Shown here one piece after another: positions 42,832 through 52,495 of a DNA stretch of 64,000 bases (position 1 is its first letter; every line of letters starts with the position of its first letter). A model generated the notes under the pieces. That model was given only the letters and a program-made list of their open reading frames with translations, was not told the DNA's origin and made no database searches. Source of the DNA: Mesorhizobium sp. (GTDB lineage: Bacteria; Pseudomonadota; Alphaproteobacteria; Rhizobiales; Rhizobiaceae); the NCBI GenBank assembly GCA_019635735.1, contig JAHBYX010000002.1, positions 248,001-312,000 on the forward strand, written 5' to 3'. A program made the translations under genes and the position numbers.

Positions 42832-44490
42832 GTGGTGGAACAGGCGGATGCCATCGTGGTCGGCGGCGGACTGGCGGGCCTCGTCGCCGCGGCCGAACTC
42901 GCTGACGCAGGCCGGAGCGTGATCATCGTCGAACAGGAGGGAGAGAATTCGCTCGGCGGGCAGGCCTTCTGGTCGCTCGGCGGCCTGTTCTTCGTCGACA
43001 GTCCCGAACAGCGCCGGCTGCGCATCCGCGACAGCCGCGAGCTGGCGATGCAGGACTGGCTCGGCTCGGCGCAGTTCGACCGGCCCGAGGACGCCTGGCC
43101 GCGCAAGGTGGCCGAGGCCTTCGTCGACTTCGCCGCCGGCGAGATGCGGTCCTGGCTCTATGGTATGGGCATGCGCTGGTTTCCCGTCGTCGGCTGGGCC
43201 GAACGCGGCGGCGGCCTGGCGCACGGCCACGGCAATTCCGTACCGCGCTTCCACATCACCTGGGGCACAGGCCCCGGCGCGATCGAACCCTTCGAGCGGC
43301 GCGTGCGCGAACATGTCGCCAAAGGCCGCATCGCGCTGAAATTCCGCCATCAGGCGAGCCGCCTCGTCACCACCAACGGCGCCGTGACCGGCGTCGCCGG
43401 CGAGATTCTCGAACCCTCGACCGTAGAACGCGGCCAGCAGTCCGGCCGCGCCGTCGTCGGATCGTTCGAGGTTTCGGCCGGCGCGATCCTCGTCACCTCG
43501 GGCGGCATCGGCGGCAACCACGACCTGGTGCGCAAAGTCTGGCCGGTCGCGCGCCTCGGACCGGCGCCGAAGCGCATGGTTTCCGGCGTGCCGCACCATG
43601 TCGACGGCCGCATGATCGCAATCACGCAGGAGGCGGGAGCAGCGGTCATCAACGCCGACCGCATGTGGCACTACACCGAGGGCGTCGCCAACTGGGCCCC
43701 GATCTGGCCGAACCACGGCATCCGCATCCTGCCGGGGCCATCATCGCTGTGGTTCGACGCGCGCGGCAACCGCCTTCCTGCGCCATGCTTGCCCGGCTTC
43801 GACACGCTATCGACGCTGAAGCACATCCTGTCGACCGGCTACGAGTATTCGTGGTTCGTGCTGACCCAGTCGATCATCAAGAAGGAATTCGCGCTGTCCG
43901 GCTCCGAACAGAATCCCGACTTCACCTCGAAGAGCTGGCGCGCGGTGCTGAAGAGCCGGCGCGGCAAGGGCGCGCCGCCGCCGGTCGAGGCCTTCAAGGA
44001 CAAGGGCGAGGACTTCGTCGTCCGCAACACGCTGTCCGAACTCGTCGAGGGCATGAATGCGCTGACCGGCGAGCGCCTGATCGACCACGATCACCTGAAG
44101 ATGCAGATCGAGGCGCGCGACCGCGAGATCGACAATCCCTTCTGCAAGGATGCACAGGTCACCGCGATCAACGGCGCCCGAACCTATCTCGGCGACAAGC
44201 TCATCCGCACAGCCAGGCCGCACCGCATCCTCGATCCGGCGCACGGCCCCCTGATCGCGGTGCGTCTCAACGTGCTCACCCGCAAGACGCTGGGCGGCCT
44301 GCACACCAATCTCGATTCGCAGGTGCTCGACGCATCCGGCAACCCGATCCCCGGCCTCTATGCCGCCGGCGAAGTCTCCGGCTTTGGCGGCGGCGGGTAT
44401 CACGGCTACAACGCCCTCGAAGGCACCTTCCTCGGCGGGTGCATCTTTTCCGGCCGCAACGCGGGCCGGCATGCCGCGCGCTCCGTCTGA
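42832..44490 (+). CDS. FAD-binding dehydrogenase (KstD/FrdA-like)
   Basis: A 552-residue flavoprotein. The N-terminal FAD-binding loop is AIVVGGGLAGLVAAAELADA, followed by EQEGENSLGGQAFWSLGG; the C-terminal FAD part is GLYAAGEVSGFGGGGYHGYN with LEGTFLGGCIFSGRNAG. This belongs to the fumarate reductase/3-ketosteroid-1-dehydrogenase superfamily, often annotated only as FAD-binding dehydrogenase. Start: GTG at 42832 after GGGGGAGGA; an ATG at 42781 would add 17 residues before the conserved strand. Twelve bases separate it from the PanE-like gene, so they are likely one operon. Confidence 0.9.
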   Translation: MVEQADAIVVGGGLAGLVAAAELADAGRSVIIVEQEGENSLGGQAFWSLGGLFFVDSPEQRRLRIRDSRELAMQDWLGSAQFDRPEDAWPRKVAEAFVDFAAGEMRSWLYGMGMRWFPVVGWAERGGGLAHGHGNSVPRFHITWGTGPGAIEPFERRVREHVAKGRIALKFRHQASRLVTTNGAVTGVAGEILEPSTVERGQQSGRAVVGSFEVSAGAILVTSGGIGGNHDLVRKVWPVARLGPAPKRMVSGVPHHVDGRMIAITQEAGAAVINADRMWHYTEGVANWAPIWPNHGIRILPGPSSLWFDARGNRLPAPCLPGFDTLSTLKHILSTGYEYSWFVLTQSIIKKEFALSGSEQNPDFTSKSWRAVLKSRRGKGAPPPVEAFKDKGEDFVVRNTLSELVEGMNALTGERLIDHDHLKMQIEARDREIDNPFCKDAQVTAINGARTYLGDKLIRTARPHRILDPAHGPLIAVRLNVLTRKTLGGLHTNLDSQVLDASGNPIPGLYAAGEVSGFGGGGYHGYNALEGTFLGGCIFSGRNAGRHAARSV

Positions 44491-44502
44491 CGGCACGGCG
44501 CG

Positions 44503-45564
44503 ATGATCGGTCCGGACGCCCGCATTGTCGTTGCCGGCGCAGGCTCGATCGGCTGCTATGTCGGCGCGTGCCTGGCGCTGGCTGGCCGGAACGTCGTGTT
44601 TCTCGCCCGGCCGCGGCTGGTCGACGCGTTGCGCCATCGCGGTGTGCAAATCAGCGACCTCGACGGCCGCGACCGCGCGCTTCTGCCGGGGGCCGCGGAA
44701 GCGACGAGCGACCCCGCCGCCGCATTTGCCGGTGCAAGCGTGATCCTCGTCACCGTCAAGAGCGGCGACACCTCCGGCATGGCCGATCAGATCCGCCGTT
44801 TCGCACCAGCGGACGCCTTGGTCATCAGCCTCCAGAACGGCGTGGACAACATCCCCCTGCTGCGTAGCCGCCTCGGCAATGAACGTGTCGTGGCCGGCAT
44901 GGTCCCCTTCAACGTCGCCCAGACATGGCCCGACGGCCAGCCGCACTTCCATCGCGGCACCAGCGGCCGCATCGTCATCGACGCCGGCCGGTCCGACTTG
45001 CGCTCCCTGCTGGACGTCGCCGGCGCCGGCTGCGCGGACCACCCCGACATGGCAGGGCTCGCCTGGTCGAAGCTGACGCTCAACATGAACAATGCGCTCA
45101 ACGCGCTCTCCGGCCTGCCGCTGAAGCGGCAATTGTCCGACCGCGCCTGGCGCCGCATCCTCGCCGATCAGATCGACGAACTTCTCCGCGTCACAAGAGC
45201 CGCAGGGATCGCCTTGCCGCCGATCGAAGGCGTGCGCCCGCGAACGATCCCCTTCATCCTCCGCCTTCCCGACTGGCTGTTCGGTCTCGTCGCGCGGCGG
45301 ATGCTCGCTATCGATCCCGCTGCCACGTCCTCGATGGCCGAGGATCTGGCCGCCGGACGTCCCACGGAAATCGACCATCTGCAAGGCGCGGCCATAAGGC
45401 TCGGCGCCGCGCATGGGATGGCTGCGCCGATATCGGAGGCGATCGTCTCCGCCGTTCACGACACCGAAGGATCGGGGCGCAGATGGTCGGCGAGGGAATT
45501 GTCCGATCGGATCGCCCATCAGCACGGACCCGTCGGCGCACAGCCTACTCCGCCGCGTTCTTGA
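44503..45564 (+). CDS. 2-dehydropantoate 2-reductase-like protein (PanE/ApbA family)
   Basis: A 353-residue NADPH-dependent ketoacid reductase. The dinucleotide loop is IVVAGAGSIGCYVGACLALA; SLQNGVDNI, the catalytic-lysine region LAWSKLTLNMNNALNAL and the C-terminal SSMAEDLAAGRPTEIDHLQGA are present. Family members make pantoate for coenzyme A or reduce other 2-ketoacids. Because it follows a flavoprotein gene rather than panB/panC, the true substrate is uncertain. Ends in a 20-base convergent overlap with the ABC exporter. Confidence 0.88.
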   Translation: MIGPDARIVVAGAGSIGCYVGACLALAGRNVVFLARPRLVDALRHRGVQISDLDGRDRALLPGAAEATSDPAAAFAGASVILVTVKSGDTSGMADQIRRFAPADALVISLQNGVDNIPLLRSRLGNERVVAGMVPFNVAQTWPDGQPHFHRGTSGRIVIDAGRSDLRSLLDVAGAGCADHPDMAGLAWSKLTLNMNNALNALSGLPLKRQLSDRAWRRILADQIDELLRVTRAAGIALPPIEGVRPRTIPFILRLPDWLFGLVARRMLAIDPAATSSMAEDLAAGRPTEIDHLQGAAIRLGAAHGMAAPISEAIVSAVHDTEGSGRRWSARELSDRIAHQHGPVGAQPTPPRS

Positions 45565-47401
45565 ACGCGTTCGCGCCGGTCTCGAATTGCAGCCGCGCAA
45601 GGCGGGCGTAGATGCCGCCCTTGGCGACGAGCGACGCATGCGTGCCTTCCTCGACGATTTCGCCGCCGTCGAGCACCAGGATCCGGTCGGCCTTGAGCAC
45701 GGTGGCCAGCCGGTGCGCAATGACCAGCGTCGTGCGCCCCTTCATCAGCCGCTCGAGCGCGGTCTGCACCAGCGTTTCGCTTTCGGCGTCCAGCGCCGAG
45801 GTTGCCTCGTCGAGCAGCAGGATCGGCGCGTCGCGCAGGATGGCCCGCGCGATCGCCATGCGCTGGCGCTGTCCGCCCGAGAGCGTCACGCCGCGCTCGC
45901 CGACGGTCGCGTCGTATCCGCCGGGCAGCCGGTCGATGAATTCGGATGCCAGCGCGTCGTGGGCGGCTCTTTCGATGTCGCTCTGGCTGGCGTCCGGACG
46001 GCCGAAGGCGATGTTGTCGCGCACCGAGGCCGCGAAGATGGTGGTGTCCTGCGGAACGATGGCAATGCGCTTGCGCAGTCCCTCCGGATCGGTGTCGCGG
46101 ATGTCCAACCCGTCCACGCGGATGCAGCCCGACTGGGGATCGTAGAAGCGCAGGATCAGCGAAAAGACCGTGCTCTTTCCCGCGCCTGACGGTCCAACGA
46201 TCGCGACGGTTTCCCCGGGCTCGACGGTGAAGGACACCGTGCGCAGCGACGGCATGTCCGTGCGCGCCGGGTAGGCGAAGGAGACGTTCTCGAAGGAGAC
46301 GCGGCCGAGCGCCGGCGACGGCAGCGCCACCGGATTGGCCGGCGCCGCAATCTCGGGCGTTTCGGCGAGGATTTCGGTCAGCCGCTCGGCCGCGCCCGCC
46401 GCCTGGCTGAGCTCGCCCCAGACTTCGGACAAAGCGCCGAGCGCACCTGCCGCGAACACCGAATAGAGGAGGAACTGGCCGAGGGTTCCCGCCGACATCG
46501 TGCCCGCCAGCACGTCGCGCGAGCCGAACCAGAGCACGGCCACAACCGACGAGAAGATGGTGAAGATGGCGAAGAAGGTCAGGATCGAACGCGCGAACAC
46601 CGACGAGCGGGCGGCCTCGAAAGCCGTGTTTACCGCCTTCTCGAAACGGCGGACGACCATTTGTTCGGCGGTGAAGGCCTGCATGGTGCGCGGCGCGCCG
46701 ATCTGCTCGCTGGCATAGGCGGTCGCTTCGGCGAGCGTGTCCTGCGCCAACCGCGACTTGCGCCTGACCGAGCGGCCGAAGGCCACCAGCGGCAGGACGA
46801 TGAGCGGAATCGCCGCGATGACAAGTCCGGAAAGCTTCGGGCTGGTGACGACCATCATCGCCACGGCGCCGAGCCCCATGATCGCGTTGCGCAGGGCAAC
46901 GGATGAAGTCGCGCCGACGGCGGACTTGATCTGGGTCGTGTCGGCGGTCAGCCGCGAGACGATCTCGCCGGATTGCGAGCGGTCGAAGAAGGCGGGCGAG
47001 AGCTTCGTCACATGCGCGAAGACGTCGCGCCTTATGTCCGACACCACCCGCTCGCCCAGCGTGATGACGAAATAGTAGCGGCAGGCCGATGCAAGCGCGA
47101 GAACGGCCGCGATCACCACCAGCATGCTGAAATAGTTTGCGATGAACGTGGGGTCGCTCTCGCTGAACCCGTTGTCGACCATCCGGCGCACTGCCAGCGG
47201 CAGCGTCAGCGTCATCGCGGCGGCGAGAAGCAGGAAGAAGAGCGAAGCCGCGACCAATCCCCTGTAGCGGCCGAGATACGGAAAGAGCCGCCCGAGCGGG
47301 CGGAGGGAGCGGCGCTTGCGCTCGTTGTCGGATATCGTCTCGCCAGCCATCGCTTCGCGTTCCTCGTCCCGCTTGGTCGGGAGCATGTCCTCATCGTCCA
47401 T
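45545..47401 (-). CDS. MsbA-type ABC exporter (fused membrane and ATPase domains)
   Basis: A 618-residue half-transporter. Six membrane helices (first about GLVAASLFFLLLAAAMTLTL) span roughly residues 45-340, followed by an ATPase domain with Walker A GPSGAGKST, signature LSGGQRQRMAIARAIL, Walker B ILLLDEATSALD and H-loop VIAHRLATV. It exports lipids or hydrophobic compounds as a homodimer. The N-terminus before the membrane domain is acidic, then basic (NERKRRSLRPLGRLFPYLGR). Confidence 0.93.
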   Translation of the reverse strand: MDDEDMLPTKRDEEREAMAGETISDNERKRRSLRPLGRLFPYLGRYRGLVAASLFFLLLAAAMTLTLPLAVRRMVDNGFSESDPTFIANYFSMLVVIAAVLALASACRYYFVITLGERVVSDIRRDVFAHVTKLSPAFFDRSQSGEIVSRLTADTTQIKSAVGATSSVALRNAIMGLGAVAMMVVTSPKLSGLVIAAIPLIVLPLVAFGRSVRRKSRLAQDTLAEATAYASEQIGAPRTMQAFTAEQMVVRRFEKAVNTAFEAARSSVFARSILTFFAIFTIFSSVVAVLWFGSRDVLAGTMSAGTLGQFLLYSVFAAGALGALSEVWGELSQAAGAAERLTEILAETPEIAAPANPVALPSPALGRVSFENVSFAYPARTDMPSLRTVSFTVEPGETVAIVGPSGAGKSTVFSLILRFYDPQSGCIRVDGLDIRDTDPEGLRKRIAIVPQDTTIFAASVRDNIAFGRPDASQSDIERAAHDALASEFIDRLPGGYDATVGERGVTLSGGQRQRMAIARAILRDAPILLLDEATSALDAESETLVQTALERLMKGRTTLVIAHRLATVLKADRILVLDGGEIVEEGTHASLVAKGGIYARLARLQFETGANAFKNAAE

Positions 47402-47530
47402 CTAAGTGCCGCGAAGCCTTGAGGGAGATCAATTCCGACAAAAGCCCCGCGTCCTTGGACAGGACGACCCCCACGTCATCCGTTGCCCACTCCACAAAAG
47501 GAGCGCGGAACGCAATGTCGGCTGGCGGAC

Positions 47531-47559
47531 TTGTGCTTCGCAGGGTCGTGCTGTATAGG
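47531..47559 (+). promoter_or_regulatory. candidate housekeeping promoter of rpmE
   Basis: TTGTGC (47531-47536) and TATAGG (47554-47559) are 17 bases apart, a fair match to the alphaproteobacterial sigma-70 promoter. The remaining 97 bases to rpmE could be a leader. The whole 255-base gap between the ABC exporter and rpmE has no other clear element. Confidence 0.4.
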
Positions 47560-47656
47560 GCACGCCGACCGTTTCCGAAGCCGTAGCCTTCCATGGCCGC
47601 GGCTTCAAGCTTTAGTGACCGGGCGCATCGCCGCACCGCCGTTCAGGACGAGACCC

Positions 47657-47878
47657 ATGCAGCAGAAGATCCATCCCGACTACCACATGATCAAGGTCGT
47701 CATGACCGACGGTACCGAATACATGACGCGCTCCACCTGGGGCAAGGAAGGGGACACGATGAACCTCGACATCGACCCGACCACGCACCCGGCCTGGACC
47801 GGCGGCAACCAGAACGTGCTCGACCGCGGCGGCCGCATCACCAAGTTCAAGAGCAAGTTCGCCAATCTCGGCATCTAG
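47657..47878 (+). CDS. rpmE: 50S ribosomal protein L31
   Basis: A 73-residue L31 that bridges the ribosomal subunits. [20 protein letters not shown] and [20 protein letters not shown] are the family marks. It has no cysteines, so it is the zinc-independent (C-minus) form. Start ATG at 47657 within GACCCATGCAGCAG. Followed by a strong intrinsic terminator. Confidence 0.96.
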   Translation: MQQKIHPDYHMIKVVMTDGTEYMTRSTWGKEGDTMNLDIDPTTHPAWTGGNQNVLDRGGRITKFKSKFANLGI

Positions 47879-47904
47879 GCCGGACGGTAGCGACGGATTC
47901 AAAG

Positions 47905-47929
47905 AGCCCCGCTTCGACGGGGCTTTTTT
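47905..47929 (+). terminator. intrinsic terminator of rpmE
   Basis: AGCCCCG (47905-47911) pairs with CGGGGCT (47918-47924) around the loop CTTCGA, followed by six T residues, 27 bases after the rpmE stop codon. Confidence 0.92.
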
Positions 47930-47957
47930 GTTGAATCTCGCGGGATAACACCCTGAA

Positions 47958-48070
47958 GACGTCATCCTCGGCTTTGTGCCGAGGATCTACCGTCGACGAA
48001 AACTACGCCGCGCCGCCTCTCGAAATCGCCAACTTGGGAAGACCCTTGGCACAAGGCCGAGGATGACGAC
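47958..48070. repeat. palindromic intergenic repeat downstream of rpmE
   Basis: Arms 47958-47988 and 48040-48070 are inverted copies with 27 of 31 positions matching; the core is GTCATCCTCGGCTTTGTGCC. Each arm also contains its own short hairpin (CCTCGGC...GCCGAGG). A third repeat family, distinct from those at 24.6 and 25.8 kb. Confidence 0.8.
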
Positions 48071-48089
48071 GCGGAGTGGGAAGGCGGTC

Positions 48090-48401
48090 TCAGCGCGGCT
48101 CGTCTTCCGGATTCGCGGCGGACTTCTTGTCAACGTGCCCCAGCTCTCTCTCGGGCCAGACCTTGTCGCGCAAGCGCCGCTTGAGCTCCGCCGCCTCCGG
48201 AAAACCGCCATCGCGCTTGCGCTCCCAGATCAGCTCGCCGTCGCAATGGATCTCGAATATGCCGCCCGTGCCCGGCACGAGCGTGACTTCGCCGAGGTCC
48301 GCGCCAAAGCTCGACAGCAGCTCCTGCGCCATCCATGCGGCACGCAGCATCCAGTTGCACTGGGTGCAGTAGGTGATGCGGATGGAGGGTCCTGCCGTCA
48401 T
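48090..48401 (-). CDS. SelT/SelW/SelH-family protein (cysteine form)
   Basis: A 103-residue thioredoxin-like Rdx-family protein. The redox motif is CTQC in RITYCTQCNWMLRAAW, with cysteine in place of the selenocysteine of animal relatives; GTGGIFEIHCDGELIWERK is the second conserved block. Presumed thiol-disulfide oxidoreductase. Its ATG overlaps the stop of the RDD gene. Confidence 0.92.
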   Translation of the reverse strand: MTAGPSIRITYCTQCNWMLRAAWMAQELLSSFGADLGEVTLVPGTGGIFEIHCDGELIWERKRDGGFPEAAELKRRLRDKVWPERELGHVDKKSAANPEDEPR

Positions 48402-49168
48402 CCGCGTATGACAGCGGTGCGCGCGAGGCGGTCGTAGATTGGATCACGCTTCCGAACAATCGTCACCGTGATCCAGATGAGCCAAGCAGCCACCGCAGCA
48501 AGCGCGATATAGCTTCCATATCGATAGGCCGGTGTCGCGACATAGGCGCTCATCTTGGCCACATCGTAACGGTAGTACAATATCGGAGCATTGACGACCG
48601 CAGCTGGAACCGCACCTATCCAGTAGGCAAGCCGACGGCCGATCGACCTTGCGGCAGGCAATCCGACAACTTCTGGTCTGGCGGGATCCACCACCCTGAT
48701 CCGCATGATGCGGTCGCCGAGCGTGCGCCCGCGGCGAATTTCAAGAACGACCATGTATACCACAAGAAGCAACAACGCGATCCATGTGACGTCATAACCC
48801 GCGCGATCGGCAAGTTGGCCATCCTTATCGAGCCAGAAACTCTCCGACACGGTGCTGGTGAAAGCACCTTCTGTTTCCGAACGGCTGACGACTAGCAACT
48901 TAGAGGTCGGCAGACCGGGAAACCCCCACGTGCAGGTTTGCACCCCGTTGGGGTTCTCGACTTGCGTCTGGAGTCCGGGTGGCAATTGCGACAGCTGATC
49001 GCAGCCCCCGAGATTCAACCCGAAGCGACCCTGTATCTGGCCATTTGTCAGGCCGAAGAGGACGGCCACGACCACTTGAAGCGGCAGAAGAACGACCACC
49101 GCGTCCAATACAAACGATCCGATGCGGCGCCAGAAACCCGCGCGCCGCATCGTGTTCTCGGCTTCCAT
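48398..49168 (-). CDS. RDD-family membrane protein
   Basis: A 256-residue protein with an N-terminal RDD motif region (RRAGFWRRIGSFVLDAVVVL), a large extracytoplasmic insert of about 100 residues with two cysteines (GGCDQLSQ, QTCTWGF), a second pair of helices ending in EIRRGRTLGDRIMRIRVVD and two C-terminal helices. Some RDD proteins are transporters, but no substrate can be assigned. Codon use is a little less G/C-biased than in flanking genes. Start MEAENTMRRAG is the best guess. Confidence 0.82.
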   Translation of the reverse strand: MEAENTMRRAGFWRRIGSFVLDAVVVLLPLQVVVAVLFGLTNGQIQGRFGLNLGGCDQLSQLPPGLQTQVENPNGVQTCTWGFPGLPTSKLLVVSRSETEGAFTSTVSESFWLDKDGQLADRAGYDVTWIALLLLVVYMVVLEIRRGRTLGDRIMRIRVVDPARPEVVGLPAARSIGRRLAYWIGAVPAAVVNAPILYYRYDVAKMSAYVATPAYRYGSYIALAAVAAWLIWITVTIVRKRDPIYDRLARTAVIRG

Positions 49169-49233
49169 AGTCACGCTCTGATCTTCCCCGCCAGCCGGCG
49201 CTCGTCGCTCGGCACTACCCAGGCGGGAAAAAA

Positions 49234-49983
49234 TCACGCCGCGCTGAGCTTGGCAAGCGTGGCTTCATCGACCTCGAAATTGGCGTAGACGTTTTGAACG
49301 TCGTCGTCGTCCTCGAGCGCGGCGACGAGCTTCATCAGCGACTGGGCGCGCTCCTCGTCGACGGGAATGTTGTTCTGCGGCTTCCAGATCGTCTTCACCG
49401 ACTGGGCTTCGCCGAGCGAGGCTTCGAGCGCGGAGGACACGTCGCCGATGCTCTCGAAGGCGCAGATGATGACGTGGCTCTCCTCGTCGGACTGGACGTC
49501 ATCCGCGCCAGCCTCGATCGCCGCGTCCATCGCCTTGTCGGCGGATGCGGCCGATGCCGGGTAGACGATCTCGCCGACCCGGTCCCACATGAACGACACC
49601 GACCCGGTTTCGCCGAGCGCCCCGCCGGCCTTGGTGAAGCAGGCACGGACATTGGACGCCGTGCGGTTGCGGTTGTCCGTCAGCGCCTCGACGATGACGG
49701 CCACGCCGCCCGGGCCGTAGCCCTCGTAGCGCACTTCGTCGTAGTTCTCCGCGTCGCCGCCGACCGCCTTGTTGATGGCGCGCTGGATGTTGTCCTTCGG
49801 CATCGATTCGGCCTTGGCGTTCTGGATTGCCAGCCGCAGGCGCGGATTGAAGTTGGGATCGGGCGCGCCCATCTTGGCGGCCACCGTGATTTCGCGCGCG
49901 AGCTTGGAGAAGGCCTTGGATCGCATCGCGTCCTGGCGGCCCTTGCGATGCATGATGTTTTTGAACTGCGAATGACCGGCCAT
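49234..49983 (-). CDS. yebC: YebC/PmpR-family protein
   Basis: A 249-residue TACO1/YebC protein, recognised at [35 protein letters not shown] and [20 protein letters not shown]. Family members are transcriptional regulators or help translation of difficult proline stretches. The start is fixed by the universal MAGHSxFxNI. Divergent from the VapBC pair. Confidence 0.95.
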   Translation of the reverse strand: MAGHSQFKNIMHRKGRQDAMRSKAFSKLAREITVAAKMGAPDPNFNPRLRLAIQNAKAESMPKDNIQRAINKAVGGDAENYDEVRYEGYGPGGVAVIVEALTDNRNRTASNVRACFTKAGGALGETGSVSFMWDRVGEIVYPASAASADKAMDAAIEAGADDVQSDEESHVIICAFESIGDVSSALEASLGEAQSVKTIWKPQNNIPVDEERAQSLMKLVAALEDDDDVQNVYANFEVDEATLAKLSAA

Positions 49984-50099
49984 GACGCCCTTCAGGTCTG
50001 CGATGGTTGGATTTGGGCGCTGCCTTACACCAGAAGCGCCGCTTTCGTCCAGAACCGGCAGGATGCGGCGCTTCCCCGGTTGATTGTGGGACATCACTT

Positions 50100-50118
50100 G
50101 ATATATGTTGTGTATATC
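50100..50118. promoter_or_regulatory. operator-like dyad upstream of vapB
   Basis: GATATA (50100-50105) and TATATC (50113-50118) are an inverted repeat with a seven-base spacer, 12 bases before the antitoxin start. It overlaps the likely -10 region, where VapB-type antitoxins usually bind to repress their own operon. Confidence 0.5.
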
Positions 50119-50130
50119 GGATAACATCAC

Positions 50131-50346
50131 ATGCGAACGCTGATCGACATCGAGGAAGAGAACATCAAGGAGCTGGATCGGCTTGCTGCCCGGCAGAAGC
50201 GGTCTCGTGCCGCACTCATTCGAGACGCGGTTTCCGACTACCTCGACCGCAATGCCGTCGAGGACAGCGGCGAGGCCTTCGGCTTATGGGGCGAACGCAA
50301 GACCGACGGCCTGCGTTACCAGGAGAAGCTGAGGAGCGAATGGTAA
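50131..50346 (+). CDS. VapB-type ribbon-helix-helix antitoxin
   Basis: A 71-residue antitoxin. The N-terminal strand [18 protein letters not shown] and helices [20 protein letters not shown] form a ribbon-helix-helix DNA-binding domain; the C-terminal tail ([20 protein letters not shown]) would wrap the toxin. Overlaps the toxin gene by seven bases. Confidence 0.9.
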   Translation: MRTLIDIEEENIKELDRLAARQKRSRAALIRDAVSDYLDRNAVEDSGEAFGLWGERKTDGLRYQEKLRSEW

Positions 50347-50711
50347 AGCCGCTCTTCGACACCAACATCCTCATCGACTACCTCAATGCGGTCCCCGAGG
50401 CGCGCGAGGAACTTGCGCTTTATGAGACATGGGGTGTCAGCATCATCACCTGGATGGAGGTGATGATCGGCGCCGACGAGACGACCGAGGCGGCGACACG
50501 CCGCTTCCTGGCGAATTTCGACATACTGCCGATCGACGAAAGCGTGGCTGAACTGGCGGTCGTGCTGCGCAAGGCGCGGCGGTTGAAGCTTCCGGACGCG
50601 ATCATTCATGCGACCGCCAGCGTGCATTCCATGCTGCTCGTAACGCGCAACCAGAAGGATTTTCCCTGGGATGCGCCGGGCATCCGGATGCCCTACCGGC
50701 TGAAACCGTAG
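50340..50711 (+). CDS. VapC-type PIN-domain toxin
   Basis: A 123-residue PIN-domain ribonuclease. Acidic active-site residues are visible in FDTNILIDYL, ITWMEVMIGADE, and LKLPDAIIHATA with RNQKDFPW near the end. Start MVKPLFDTN overlaps the antitoxin reading frame by seven bases. Typical VapBC pair; the RNA target is unknown. Confidence 0.93.
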   Translation: MVKPLFDTNILIDYLNAVPEAREELALYETWGVSIITWMEVMIGADETTEAATRRFLANFDILPIDESVAELAVVLRKARRLKLPDAIIHATASVHSMLLVTRNQKDFPWDAPGIRMPYRLKP

Positions 50712-50801
50712 GCGCTGCCATAGATCCCTCGCGCAATCGTGATGACCGGATCGGCCTGGGCTTGACGATACTCTCTCGACTGAACGAACCGGGAGACCGA
50801 C

Positions 50802-51623
50802 ATGCGCAGCTTCTGCCTGGCATTCGCGGCCGCAGCCTTTGCAGTGTTCCCCCTCGGCGCCTGCGCCCAGCAGGAGGACCCCGTGCCTTCGTCCTGCATC
50901 GCCATGGCGCAGTCGCTGCCCAACGTCGTCTACGCCAGTTTCACGCCACAGCTCGCGCAGGCCGACGTAACGAAAGGCGAGGTCACTATCACCTATGTAG
51001 GCCACTCGACCTACCTGATCGACACGCCGGGCGGCGTGCGCGTCGCCACCGACTATTCCGGCCGCTATCCCGTCGATCCGATGCCGCGCGTCGTCACCAT
51101 GAACAAGGCGCATTCCGGCCACTTCACTCCGAGTCCCGACCCGTCCATCGAATTTCCCCTGCCCGGCTGGGGCGAGGGTGGCGAACCGGCCAGGCACAGG
51201 GTCGTCGTCGGCGACCTCTACGTGCGCAACGTGCCGACCGACATCCGCACCTGGGGAGGCGGCATGGAGATCGACGGCAATTCGATCTTCATCTTCGAGG
51301 TGGCGGGCCTGTGCATCGGCCATCTCGGCCATCTGCACCACGACCTGACCGACAAGCATTATGCCGCAATCGGCCGGCTCGACGTGCTGATGGTGCCGGT
51401 CGACGGCGGCATGACCCAGTCGCTGACCAACATGAGCAGGATCGCGGAGCGGCTCTATTCCTCGATGATCCTGCCGATGCACCGCCATTCGACGCCGATG
51501 GGCGAGTTCCTGTCTCTGATGGGCGAAGGCTTCGCGGTGGATTTCCGGTCGGAACGCTCGATCACGCTGTCGCTGTCGACCCTGCCGCGCCAGCCGACGA
51601 TCGTCATCCTCGACGGGGTCTGA
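50802..51623 (+). CDS. metallo-beta-lactamase-fold lipoprotein (UlaG-like)
   Basis: A 273-residue protein with a lipoprotein signal (MRSFCLAFAAAAFAVFPLGAC, LGAC lipobox). The fold is indicated by VTITYVGHSTYLIDTPGGVR, a DYSGRYPVDPMPRVVTMNKAHSGHF segment at the metal-ligand loop, and LCIGHLGHLHHDLTDKHY. The first ligand set is NKAHSGHF rather than the usual HxHxDH, so metal binding may be altered. It probably hydrolyses a small phosphate or ester in the periplasm. Convergent with mtgA. Confidence 0.85.
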   Translation: MRSFCLAFAAAAFAVFPLGACAQQEDPVPSSCIAMAQSLPNVVYASFTPQLAQADVTKGEVTITYVGHSTYLIDTPGGVRVATDYSGRYPVDPMPRVVTMNKAHSGHFTPSPDPSIEFPLPGWGEGGEPARHRVVVGDLYVRNVPTDIRTWGGGMEIDGNSIFIFEVAGLCIGHLGHLHHDLTDKHYAAIGRLDVLMVPVDGGMTQSLTNMSRIAERLYSSMILPMHRHSTPMGEFLSLMGEGFAVDFRSERSITLSLSTLPRQPTIVILDGV

Positions 51624-51626
51624 GGT

Positions 51627-52457
51627 CTATTTCAGGCATTTCACGTAGTCGCCCGCCCTCTGCGCCCGCCGCTCGATGATGTTGGCGATGCGGCGCATGC
51701 CGGCCGAGGGCTTGGCCGGGTTGCGCAGGATGGGGTTGGGCAGGGCGGCGGTCAGCAGCGCCGCCTCGCGGCGCGACAGGTTCTTCGCCGACTTGCCGAA
51801 ATGGTGCTTCGCCGCCGCTTCGGCGCCGTAGACGTTCGGCCCGAGCTCGGCGATGTTGATGTAGATCTCCATGATCCGCCGCTTCGGCACCACGAGGTCG
51901 AAATAGACCGCCAGGGGCAGCTCGATCACCTTGCGCACGGTGCCGAGCGGCCGGTGCCAGAGGAAGAGGTTCTTCACCGTCTGCATGGTGATGGTCGAGG
52001 CGCCGCGCGTCGCCTCGCCGGCCATCGCGTCGTCGATGACGGCGCCGAGTTCCTTCAGATCCACCCCGTAATGCGAGCAGAACTGGCCGTCCTCGGACAT
52101 CACGATCGAGTGCAGCAACGCCGGCGCGACCTCTTCGATCGATACCCATTGCCGGTCGTATCCCCGGAAGGTCGCGAGATCCTTCAGCATCAGCGTCGAG
52201 ACCGGATGCATGAACGGCAGGATGTAAAGGAAGGTCAGAACGAAAGGCAGTGCGGCCAGGACGACGAAGCCCGCGGCGACCCGCCTTGCCCAGACGCGTC
52301 CGCCTCGTCTTGTCCTCATCCTGCCCGCGGCCATGTCCGGCTCCGGTTCGACGACGGGCATGCTCTCGTTTGGAGTGCGCTTGGCCATCCCGACCGGCAT
52401 AAAGGCGCGTTCCGCGGCTGGCAATCGCCCGGACGCCTTTTCCCGGTCGATCCGCAT
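51627..52457 (-). CDS. mtgA: monofunctional biosynthetic peptidoglycan transglycosylase
   Basis: A 276-residue GT51 enzyme that polymerises lipid II glycan strands. One N-terminal membrane helix ([20 protein letters not shown]), the catalytic [51 protein letters not shown] and [12 protein letters not shown] are all present. Start position uncertain; several in-frame ATGs lie before the membrane helix. Divergent from ispA. Confidence 0.94.
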   Translation of the reverse strand: MRIDREKASGRLPAAERAFMPVGMAKRTPNESMPVVEPEPDMAAGRMRTRRGGRVWARRVAAGFVVLAALPFVLTFLYILPFMHPVSTLMLKDLATFRGYDRQWVSIEEVAPALLHSIVMSEDGQFCSHYGVDLKELGAVIDDAMAGEATRGASTITMQTVKNLFLWHRPLGTVRKVIELPLAVYFDLVVPKRRIMEIYINIAELGPNVYGAEAAAKHHFGKSAKNLSRREAALLTAALPNPILRNPAKPSAGMRRIANIIERRAQRAGDYVKCLK

Positions 52458-52495
52458 GCTTGACCGCGCCGCGGAATGACGGCAAGCGTCCCGGC

